Positions 31,515 to 41,251 of a stretch of DNA of 64,000 nt are shown in pieces. A model generated the notes under the pieces. The model ran no database searches, was not told the DNA's origin, and saw nothing but the letters and a program-made list of their open reading frames with translations. The stretch is from Ilyonectria destructans. Lineage: Eukaryota; Ascomycota; Sordariomycetes; Hypocreales; Nectriaceae. Within the stretch, counting starts at the first letter, position 1, and every line of letters begins with the position of its first letter. Both the position numbers and the translations under genes were made by a program. The DNA is taken from positions 930,001-994,000 of the forward strand of contig JAHEWK010000020.1 of the NCBI GenBank assembly GCA_020740775.1, written 5' to 3'.

Positions 31515-34500
31515 CTAACGAAGAGCGTTCCCCGTGAACCGGAATAGTAAGACCCGTCCCGAGCTACAGCCAAAGGCGACAGTCGATGCCGCGATCGCTG
31601 ACTTCTCTGGACGATACTCTGACGGGATCCAGAGCAGGTTCCGACCTTGATACGTGATCCATACGTTATCAGTACTGATGCCATAGCCTTGACGTTGGCA
31701 TGGGTGATACAGAGGACCGGATGCAGACAGTGTAGCGGGTGGCGAGGGCGAGGGCGAGGGCACGCTCAGGTCGAAAGTACCAGCATCTGTAAGAAGACGA
31801 GTGCCGGTCGCGTCGAAACGGACAGTATAGAGGCGCCTGCCTACATCAAGCGTCGCCTGACAGTGGCCCGTCGCGGCATCCCAGACCTTGACGGTCTTGT
31901 CGTCTGACTCCGATGCAAGACGCTGGCTATCGGGCGAGAAGGCCACCGAGTGAACCCTGTTGCTATGGCCTTCGAGCGTCGCCCGGCAGTGGCCCGTCGC
32001 GGCATCCCAGACCTTGACGGTCCTGTCGGATGACGCCGATGCGAGACGCTGGCCATCGGGCGAGAAGGCCACTGACCGAACCCTATTGCTATGGCCTTCG
32101 AGCGTCGCCTGGCAGTGGCCCGTCGCGGCATCCCAGACCTTGACGGTGTGGTCGTATGACGCCGACGCGAGGCGCTGGCCATCGGGCGAGAAGGCCACTG
32201 ACCGAATCCAATCGCCGTGGCCCTCGATCGTCGCCTGGCAGTGGCCCGTCGCGGCATCCCAGACCTTGACGGTGTGGTCGGATGACGCCGATGCAAGACA
32301 CTCGCCATCGGGCGAGAAGGCCACTGACCGAACCCAATCGCCATGGCCCTCGAGCGTCGCCTGGCAGTGGCCCGTCGCGGCATCCCAGACCTTGACGGTG
32401 TGGTCGTATGACGCCGACGCGAGACGCTTGCCATCGGGCGAGAAGGCCACTGACCGAATCCAATCGCCGTGGCCCTCGAGCGTCGCCTCGCAGTGGCCCG
32501 TCGCGGCATCCCAGACCTTGACGGTGTGGTCGTATGACGCCGACGCGAGACGCTTGCCATCGGGCGAGAAGGCCACTGACCGAATCCAATCGCCGTGACC
32601 CTCGAGCGTCGCCTGGCAGTGGCCCGTCGCGGCATCCCAGACCTTGATGGTCTTGTCGTCTGACGCCGACGCGAGGCGCTGGCCATCAGGCGAGAAGGCC
32701 ACCGACTGAACCATAGAACCATGGCCCTCGAGCGTTGCCAGACATGCATCCCAATCCTCTGCTATAGCCGGCTTAGTGACAATCCAATTTGGCTCTTCCC
32801 CTTTGAACAGTTTTCTCGTTATGCTCTGCCTAGGACTGAATATAAGTGCTGACTTATATGCCTGAAGAGGTGCATTTCCTATCGCCCACCCGTGTGACAG
32901 GATGAATCGGCGTGCATCTCGAACGAGGTCGAATAAACGGGATCTGTCGGACCGTTCCTAGTAGAGACACTAATCAGCACATCCGTTACATACGATGATA
33001 AAGCCAATGCGCGTACTAGCAATATCTTGAGCTTTGTTATTGCAACCACTCCTCCCGGCATGCCTCGGAGAAGACCGAGCGCCTCGAGCCAGTATAGGTA
33101 CTTTTTGCAGAGAAACTGATGGACTGTGCCTTCATCGTGGAGGTCGTCGATAGACCTCGAAGTCTTGTGCGAGATGGCATCGCTTAGGTGATCAACCCAG
33201 TAGATGCATGAGTACCGTGCCGGGGCTAACGGGTCTGGGTCAGGCTGTTTGACTTTGTCGATGGGAAATCCAGGGGCGCATAAGCCGTACATGTCGCGTC
33301 GCAGTGACTTGGACATCACCAGTAGCGATCTCGAGAAGATGGTATAGTGGCCCTCTTCCATCCCAGAAGGGAAGATTTCACTGGATGCCTTCGTAAGTAA
33401 AAAATCCTTCGCAGACTGATGGACGAAGTAAATGGTACGGTCGCGAAGAGTTAGGAACGATCCGCAAAGCCCTATGATCTCCACCAAGGAGTCGAGGTCA
33501 TCGGAAATATCCTCTAGTATGTCGACAAAAGACGTGAGTTCGTGTAGGGTAATGGGTTGATAGACAATTGTCAGGAGGGCAAGTATGCCCATGCATAGGT
33601 CAGAATTGTCCGAATTGCGAATTTGCTCCATCATTCGCTTGTAAAGAGAATCAAGTCCAGGAGGAAACGCATTTAACTTAGTGAGAGTGTTCCATCGTGG
33701 GATCTTCTGGAGATCTTGACAGGCTAAGGCCACCCAGAGGAACGTATCGTTTGCATTTAAGGATAGGTGATGCTGAACGGCATCTCGTGTTTTATCGTCG
33801 TATCTTTTCAGCCGCGCCAATTGATCCACCTTATGCCTGATGTATATGCTGACAGCAGCGGAGATGGACTTTCCGTTTAGCTGGAGACACAGCTTAACTT
33901 TCTGTCCTGCTGATTCCAGCTGCTCCTCGATGTTCGGCCAGTTCCGACTGGAGACGATCCACTTGACATGAGGAGATTCAGATGACTTCTCGACAATCAA
34001 GTCGAGAAGTTCCGGCAGATTCGCCACGCATTCGTCGAGCGCGTCGATGATCAAGAAGGTGCTCTTTAAGTTCGGATCTTGCAGAATGTTTGCAAAGATC
34101 TCGGCCAAGGCCACCCAGGCATTCACGTCCTCGAAGAGGCCTTTGCCCGCGTGGTCATACTTTTTCCGTACGTGCGGGATGAGCGATGGCTGCTGGGCGA
34201 CAATGAGGTAGATGAGGCCGCGGAGCACAGCCGTTGCGTTGTTGATGCGCGAGTCAGTGCCCTGGCAGAAGAAGTAGGACAACAGGTTCGTGGTCTCCTT
34301 CTTCAACTCGTTGATAATGCCGCAGAGCAACATGGTCTTGCCCTTGCCAGGATCGCCCTTAATCCAGAGCAGCCGGCTCTGTTCGTCGTTGCGCCATTGT
34401 TGGAAATCGGCGTTGTTGAGAATCCAGCAGTACGAGTCTTCTAGCAGGCCGCCCTTGGTCTGCTCGATGCGCGTCTTGTCGTCGCGGGGATCGGTCGATC

Positions 34501-34609
34501 GCAAGTCTGCTAGGCAGCGGTCTTCTGTTCCGTAGATGTTGTTACCGACGTGAATGCGAGCATCTCCGTCGGCGGTGAGAGTGTGGACTGCATTCGAAAT
34601 GGTGTTCAT
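31515..34609 (-). CDS. nwd2: NLR 2: prion-motif, NACHT and WD40 protein
   Basis: Exons 34609-33017 and 32957-31515 give 1011 residues. The 59-nt intron is at the same place as in NLR 1 (GTACGC to CTACTAG); its different length explains why the two halves appear in different frames. Near the N-terminus TADGDARIHVGNN is the HET-S-like r0 motif. The NACHT domain shows LLWIKGDPGKGKTMLL and TFLIIDALDEC. Exon 2 carries seven 42-residue WD40 repeats, four of them beginning GDW(I/V)RSVAFSPDG, then a C-terminal cap like that of NLR 1. The frame is open to an ATG at 34675, but the motif lies near the N-terminus with the ATG at 34609. No HET-S gene is adjacent, so it may act on the HET-S protein made at 29530. 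Repeat number and a few codons per repeat are the variable parts, as in HET-D/E/R. Confidence 0.88.
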
Positions 34610-35401
34610 CTCTGAGACCCGAGCAGAATGCCGTAGGCACTGCATAACGATTAGCATTCGCATGGAGCAATCCATTTTGGTACTGACATGTGGCAGGGAT
34701 CCTCAGGCCTGTGGGGGAGACACGTTTGGCACTTAGCTGATGACTTTGGCATGAAGGTCAGGACTCTCGCGGCCTCACAAGCCCAAGGAAATCAGCTTGC
34801 GGCGAAGTATGATGGATGCGACAGCAGAGTCAGAGGGGCAGCCTTAAAGTCGTTCCCGTGCGTGACACGGCTGCAGACGAGGCGCGTAGCCCACCAATTA
34901 TCAGCGCCATCCTGTGGCGGATGCCGCCCGGGACGGCTCAGCAAAAGATGGCTTGGGAAATTCGAAGACGATGCTTGAGGCTCCCTGGGGGCCCCCTCAT
35001 CTTCATAGAGGACGCATCAAGCCTTGCATTCATTAAAATCGATGATGTATTAATAGCAGTTAGTTAAAAAAGCAAAAATAGCCATCGAATGTCAATGACA
35101 GATGTAGATTCAATTCTGACTCCTACTACCACCTCCAACTAGACCTAGTGGGGGCTGCAGGGTAAAGGGTAATAACACGGGGACGTCGAAGTCTGAAAAA
35201 GCCATTATTCGCTGGACATCTTAATAAATTACATGCATCTAGCTTAATATAAGGTCAACGGTAACCTAGCTAACGTCATTCTCGGCCCCGCCTTCCCGAC
35301 GGCATGAAGAATGAACACCTTGGTTGTTGTTGGAGATACCCCGCCGCCCGGGTGTGGGCCACACCCGAACCATGCGCTGAAATGTTCTCGCTCCATTTAT
35401 T
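34610..35401. other. no recognisable gene
   Basis: This gap between NLR 2 and the dead HET-S copy has only short frames. Its right edge (35340-35401) contains decayed HET-S C-terminal codons. Confidence 0.5.
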
Positions 35402-35698
35402 TCAGACCAGCACTCTCGCATCCTCCTCGCTCTTCATGTCCTTTGCATAATTTCCCCCAGTGACTCCTTCACCCTTCTGCACTACAGCCTCTGATAAGAC
35501 ACTTTTAGAACCAGCAGCGGCATCCCTGCGGAGCCAACAAGCTCGGCTCGTCCACCTCAATTTCCTCTCCAGATAACACACAAATACAGTCAGTTGGCAG
35601 CGTTCGCAGTCTCGACCGATGTACTCGAAGCAGTCGACGCAGTTGAACAGGGCCGCAACGCTCAAAAGGCCGGCCACAATGCCGAAAACGTCGGCCAT
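35402..35698 (-). pseudogene. HET-S homologue 2, internally deleted and truncated
   Basis: The minus-strand frame from ATG 35698 starts MADVFGIVAGLLSVAALF, the HeLo N-terminus, but most of the HeLo domain is missing after about residue 40. The frame then re-enters the C-terminal part (KSVLSEAVVQKGEGVTGGNY, then a KSEE-type first prion repeat) and ends in a TGA at 35402 inside that repeat, where HET-S 1 has the glycine of VGN. The second repeat is not recognisable. Neither membrane disruption nor amyloid signalling is expected. It stands head to head with NLR 3, mirroring the intact pair. Confidence 0.85.
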
Positions 35699-35885
35699 GC
35701 TGGTCGTGTGAGGTAAATCGACGCGGGCTTTTCTGGAGCTTTGTTGGAACAAGCTGCACCATGTGAGGGGATGGTGCGGCTGACGAAAGAACGTGTCCCA
35801 GTGGTCCATTAAGCGCTGCCACGGCCAACTGTGAGCCGCCAGCTGGTTCGGGCTGCGAACCTCCCTCACCATCGACAATGCCAGA
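35699..35885. promoter_or_regulatory. divergent promoter of the degraded HET-S / NLR 3 pair
   Basis: 187 bp separate the two start codons, close to the 193 bp of the intact pair. The bases before the HET-S-side ATG (CCTCACACGACCAGC, minus strand) are identical to those of the intact pair, showing that the whole promoter-gene pair was duplicated. Confidence 0.55.
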
Positions 35886-37791
35886 ATGGCATGGGCAAAC
35901 CGTGACGACTGTACAATGAACTCCGTTGGGGACCTCAGGGCCGACGGCCATGGCAGAGTTCATGTCGGAAACCACATTGAAGTCCACAACTACAACGAGC
36001 CGAACCGCAATCGATGCCTTGCCGACCTACGATTGACCGACCCCCGCGACGACAAGACGCGCATCGAGCAGACAAAGGGCGGCCTTCTCAAGGACTCGTA
36101 TAAGTGGATTCTGAATCACGGGGACTTTCGGCGATGGCGAGACGACAGAGAGAGTCGGTTGCTCTGGATCAAAGGCGACGCCGGTAAGGGCAAGACGATG
36201 TTGCTCTGCGGTATCATCAACGAGCTATCGCAGTCACGGGCGGAAATACCCAACGCGAGCAAGGGAGGTCTATTGGGTGACGTTACGATGAAGATATCCC
36301 GCCGATTCAAGAAAATGTCGCTCTCGTCAACACACTCACATCCCGTGTCATTTTTCTTCTGTCAAGGCACTGATTCGCGACTTAACCACGCCGCAGCTGT
36401 ACTGCGAGGCCTGATATACCTTTTGCTATGTCAACGACCATCCCTCATCTCGCACATCCAGGACAGATACGACCATGCAGGTCGACGACTCTTTGAGGAC
36501 ACAAACGCATTCTATACCTTGTCCCAGACTCTAGCCAGTATGCTCCGCGATGGCCCTGCGAAGGGTTGCTACCTGGTTATTGATGCTCTAGATGAATGTG
36601 AGACAGGTTTGGCACAGCTCCTACACTTTATAGTCCAGAGCGCATCTACGTCTGCTTACGTCAAATGGATCGTGTCAAGCCGAAACAGACCCGATATTGA
36701 GCAGCAGCTGCATTGCACTGCTTTAAAAACGAGGCTAAGCCTTGAACTAAACGCACACCATGTCGCCCAGGCCATCAATACGTACATCGTCCATAAAGTC
36801 GCGCACCTCGTATCGCTGAGGGATAACAAGTCACTACAAGACCAAGTTCGGGATGAGATGCGACACAGAGCCGATGGAACCTTCCTCTGGGTGGCTCTCG
36901 TCGCACAGGAACTTCAGAACGTTCGGAGCTGGGATGTCTTAAGCGTTCTCAAGCAGATGCCAGCCGGCCTGGTGCCACTCTACCGCCGAATGATGAATCA
37001 TATTCAACAACTGAGGCCTCGAGATAGCGAGTTCTGCCGCCTTGTTATTTTGACGGCAACTGTCGCTTACCGCCTCCTCCACTTGCGTGAGCTGGGTGTG
37101 CTATCCGGTTTGCCTGGAAATGTCTCCAGTGACCTTCAGTCTGTGGTAGATATGTGTGCCTCGTTTCTTACGATCCGGGATGACTATATCTATCTCATTC
37201 ACCAGTCCGTCGAAGATTTCCTGACGAAGGAAGTGTCGACTGCAATTTTCCAGCATGGATTCGCAGCCGCACATCATACTATATTCTTGAAATCGATACA
37301 GATCATGTCTGAAGCATTGCGGCGTGATGTGTACGACTTACACCATCCCGGCACCTCTATCGACGACATCCGCTCTCCTAAACCGGACCCGTTAGCCCCA
37401 GCACGGTACTCATGCATTTATTGGGTTGACCACCTAAGCGATGCCATCTCGCACAAGACTTCAACGCCTATCGACGACCTCTACGACAACAGCACAGTCC
37501 ATCAATTTCTTAACAAGAAATACCTCTACTGGCTCGAGGCGCTTAGCCTTCTCCGAGGCATGCCGGAAGGAGTGGTTGCGATGACAAAGCTTAAGACATT
37601 GCTAGTAGGCAGATTACTTTATCGTATGGAACCTATAGAACTGATGTGCTAATTAATGTTTCTATTAGGAAGGGTTCGATAAGTCCTATTTATTGGACCC
37701 TACAGATTATTCTCCGGCGATTCCGCCAGAATCCGCCATACAAATTGGTGAACTTGGTTCGTGCGTTCCTGCAGAATCGGTTGGCGGCTAA
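35886..37791 (+). pseudogene. NLR 3: prion-motif and NACHT, WD40 exon lost
   Basis: Exon 1 (35886-37604, 573 codons) is intact. Near the N-terminus GHGRVHVGNHIEVHNY is the r0 motif, LLWIKGDAGKGKTMLL the P-loop and CYLVIDALDEC the Walker B. The start may be 35886 or the ATG at 35916. The intron at the position used by NLR 1 and 2 is kept (37605-37668, GTAGGC to TATTAG). The second exon retains only about ten family-like codons (from 37669) before unrelated sequence. The spliced frame would stop at TAA 37789-37791, inside the left end of the Mutator-like element, giving about 613 residues and no WD40 sensor. It may be a decoy, a constitutive seed or simply dead. Confidence 0.8.
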
Positions 37792-38081
37792 TAGGCGGAC
37801 GGGTACCCGTCCCTCTAAAATTGGACGGGCCCGTCCCAATTACTGTATTCGGTATCGGCTCCTCCGTCATCGGACCTTCCATCTCGTCGTATTTAACCTT
37901 AAGTCTACAAACACAACTTCTCAGGTAGCACCCTTCAGTAGTTATTAGAATACAGTCACACTCTTTCCTCTCCTTGTAGAGTTGGAGAGTTGAAGTTAAT
38001 TGTCTTCGATAAACTTCAAAAGTACTATGGCTGAACTATAATACAACTTTCTTCCTGCTCTATGGCTGAGTACAAGGCTTG

Positions 38082-40911
38082 TTATTCATCAATGTCTTGC
38101 TGTGCCATTTCCCAAAGCTCACCCATACCTCTTCTGCTAGCGACTAATCGCCCGTTTTCCGTCTCCTGGGCTACCCGGGCTTCGACACGATCGGTCTCTG
38201 TTTTGTCCCAGTCCAGATAAGCCATCATCTCTTCTTTGGTCCACTCCCTTGAGCCTGTCGAGGTAGTACAGCATTTCCCCATCTGCTTGTAATCAAGACA
38301 CCACTTGAAGCTTTCTTTAGAATATCTTAAGGGTAGCCCCATTGCCTTTCGATACTGCTGATTGCCCACAAAATTCCCGCGGCTTTGGGCTTTATACCAA
38401 GCATCTCTGGACGCAACGTATCTCTGGTGAATTGCCCGCGGATCATTATACCTAAGAGGCGGAGATGAAGCTGAGTTTTGTAAAGATGGAGGTGGTGATG
38501 ACCTGCAGGGAGAGATTGTAGGCAACAGAGATGTAGGCTCTGCAGGCAGCTGAAAGAATGGTTCCGCAGATGGTTCGATGGTGGTTGATTTCTGAACAGC
38601 TGGCTCCGATTCGATGGCTAATTGTAGTGAGTGCTCCGAAGCCGCATCAGACTCAAACTCGAACTCTTCCGGGGTGATGACCGACTGCCATTGTATCTGC
38701 TCGAATGTTGTCATCGAAGGTAGAAGCGGCTGCTCTGATACTGGGTCCGGTATCCACCGCAAATGTTGTAATTGAGCCTTTGGCAGCTTCGAAAAAATAG
38801 TCGGTAATGCTCTTAGTTCTGAATATCTCAATGGACAATCTTTCGAAGTTCTTGTGTGCCCCAGTATATGACATTTGCTGCACAAAGGAGGCGTTCTTGT
38901 AGCTCTGACGTTCTCGATGACTTCGAAATCACTGAGTTCTCTTCGAACGCTCGACAGCGGTAAGGACGAAGTGGTGATGACTGGATCGATGCGCCGACGA
39001 GGTTCTAGGAGTGGTCGTGGAGAATCTTTCCGATGCAGGTGCCAATGTGGGTGGAAGTCTTCGAGTTGCAGAGTCTGGTCCAGAGCTAACAAACACTCCA
39101 ATTTGTGAACACAAGGCAGGCCTTGAGACCGTGTAAAAGAGCCTGTACAGGTCGGCGAGAGAAGAGGGTCTGTACTAAACAGTAGCTTCCGCTGTTGTTC
39201 GACTTTCCGTAAAGCTTCATGAGACACCCAACCCCGTACAGCACTATACAAGACCCCAGAGAGTTCAATAGGCGTCCGAGTATGCTGTTTAGCTTGATTA
39301 GACTTTAACTAAGCGAGTTGGTTAAGCAATGCATGTTTGATTGACCTCCAAGCTTCGAATAGATCCAGTGTTGATACTTTAAGATGTCTCTTAAGTAGCC
39401 AATGAATGCCTTCGACCCGTGAAGTGACGACGTTGTCAAAGTGAAGATGTCGATTAACCCAAGCCTTTACTAGCTTCTCTTTTTATTGATCAAGCCAGTT
39501 CGTCTTGACATACCTTAGTTCTTCACTATAGTCAGGAAGATACTTTTGCTCAAACTCCAATACACGTTCATGGAATATCTCTTCGTTTGGTGACTTGATG
39601 ATCGAATGCCAATGGCTATAGAACTCTTTCCAGGCTTCAATTCCCTGATTACCCTCCTGGAACTGGCGTGTAAATCGGGGTTGACAGTAACGAAGAACTG
39701 CTTTGTTGGCATGCCAAAGACACAGAAGCGGATTGGATGACGGAAAGCATGTAGCGACGGCGTTCATGCAGGCTACACAGCGATCTGTCAAGACGACTGA
39801 AGGATGCCTGATCTTGCGACTTTCACACAGTGATCTGAACCGGTCTAAAGCCCAATAATAATCCTGTTCGCATTCGCCGCTCAAGAAAGCGAATGTGTAA
39901 CGCGGGTAGACCGGACCAACCCTGGGTGCGCCTACCCAGCCTACTAACGCTCCCTGAGGGTCACGCTAGCTAAGCGTTAGGGTTTCGCTACGCACACACT
40001 ATAGATAGAGTATCACAGAGATAACTGAAGCCTTTAAGCTTCAGTCTTAATACAACGCCTGTGGCACCTTTTGTACTTACCTGGCTGCGTACCCATCCGT
40101 GTACAACCTCTTTACAGAATGCAACACAAAAAGATTGTTGACAGGAGTCAACCCCGATCAAATCCAGAAGCGGCATTCTGTACTTGTTCGTTTTGTAAGT
40201 GCAGTCTAGTATGAGGACATCTGGGTAGGATTGGAGGTATGCCACGGAATCAGGGTGAGCGAATAGAACAGCTTTGACTCGACCGTCCGGACCAGTTTGG
40301 AACTGGCTCCAGAATGCTTCTTTGAATAATTGATCGGCAAGTGCATTGATGCTGTTTTGTCCTTGGCAAACTTCTCGTCTGACGTCTGCAATACGATTAT
40401 AGATATCTTGCTGTGTTGCAATCGTGTCTGTATTTTGGCGCATATACGTTCTGATTTCTTTTGGGGCGATACCAGCATTTGTAAGGCTTGTCAACTGGGA
40501 TAGATTCTCTTTGGAGAGTGTTCGAAGTATCGGGTGGGCGGTCGTATCTTGACTTGGTTCATGGTTATGCCGTGAGAACCGGTTGTCAGAACGATGCCGT
40601 AGAATCCAGGTACTCTTGTCTCGAGACTCCTTCCCTAATACCGAGAATTCGCAACCAGTTGTTCGAGTCGTTGTTTTCCGTTGACGCTCTCTTGAAACAA
40701 TGGGATGGTTGCGGCGACGATCGCACATATATGTAATCGTTTGCCTGCCGGTTTTCTCTTTGGTTGATCTTCCAGTTATGAATGCGTAGCCCCTTGTCGC
40801 TGCCCAAGCGTTGATCGCTTGGAATAAGGCATCCCGTGATTCATATTCGCCCTCAGGTGGGAGGCAGTCGTTGGCGTACGAAGCCGGTAATCGTCTTTGT
40901 GTCGAATCCAT
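38082..40911 (-). pseudogene. Mutator-like transposase, broken by a solo LTR and two stops
   Basis: The minus-strand gene starts at 40911. The first 120 residues resemble a FAR1/WRKY-GCM1-type DNA-binding region (GYAFITGRSTKEKTGR, HNHEPSQD). The MULE catalytic core follows with DVLILDCTYKTNKYRMPLLD and VVLTDRCVACMNAV, then CLWHANKAVLRYC. Between these the frame is split by the LTR at 39896-40116; removing the LTR and one 5-bp duplication restores the frame (CVAF to AFLSGE). Two later stops, TAA at about 39483 and TAG near 39310, interrupt it. The C-terminal part (39251-38082) has CVHKLECLL, a SWIM-like finger, then CSKCHILGHTRTSKDC, a zinc knuckle. The protein is similar in layout to fungal Hop-type transposases. 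It should be inactive. Confidence 0.85.
39896..40116 (+). mobile_element. solo LTR in the Mutator-like transposase
   Basis: This 221-bp sequence starts TGTAACGCGGGTAG and ends CTCTTTACA, flanked by the 5-bp duplication GAATG (39891-39895 and 40117-40121). The start resembles the other LTRs of the window. Confidence 0.9.
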
Positions 40912-41251
40912 CGGAGTGAAATTTTGATAAGCTCACAATTCAAGGGGCCTAAAGCCTCATAAATTTTGGACGTTTCTATTTGAATTTGCAGACATGCACA
41001 CTGGATATGAGTCGAGTCACATCTTTGAACACGACGAAATGGAAGGTCCGATGACGGAGGAGCCGATACCGAATGCAGTAATTGGGACGGGCCCGTCCAA
41101 TTTTAGAGGGACGGGTACCCGTCCGCCTATTAGCCGCCGAATCGGTTCCGGCTGGACCGGGTCGCTGATTGGTTGAAAATCTCCGGGCCAGGGCTATGGT
41201 TTAGACGAGGGGTTTGCGCAAAACAGCCTTGAAAAACGAAGTTTGTCAATC

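Larger units (their letters stand above)
37783..41138 (-). mobile_element. Mutator-like element with 110-bp inverted repeats
   Basis: The 3356-bp element starts GGCGGCTAATAGGCGG at 37783, inverted at 41138. The two inverted repeats are about 110 bp with only a few mismatches (37783-37892 and 41029-41138). The 9-bp duplication GAATCGGTT (37774-37782 and 41139-41147) is typical of Mutator-like elements. It encodes one transposase that has decayed and that contains a solo LTR. Confidence 0.93.

Noticed and set aside
31841..32749. Long frames overlapping the WD40 repeats on both strands
   Set aside because: The 126-bp repeat period keeps other frames open as shadows; they encode Arg/Ser-rich repeats with no known domain, while the chosen frame gives canonical WD40.
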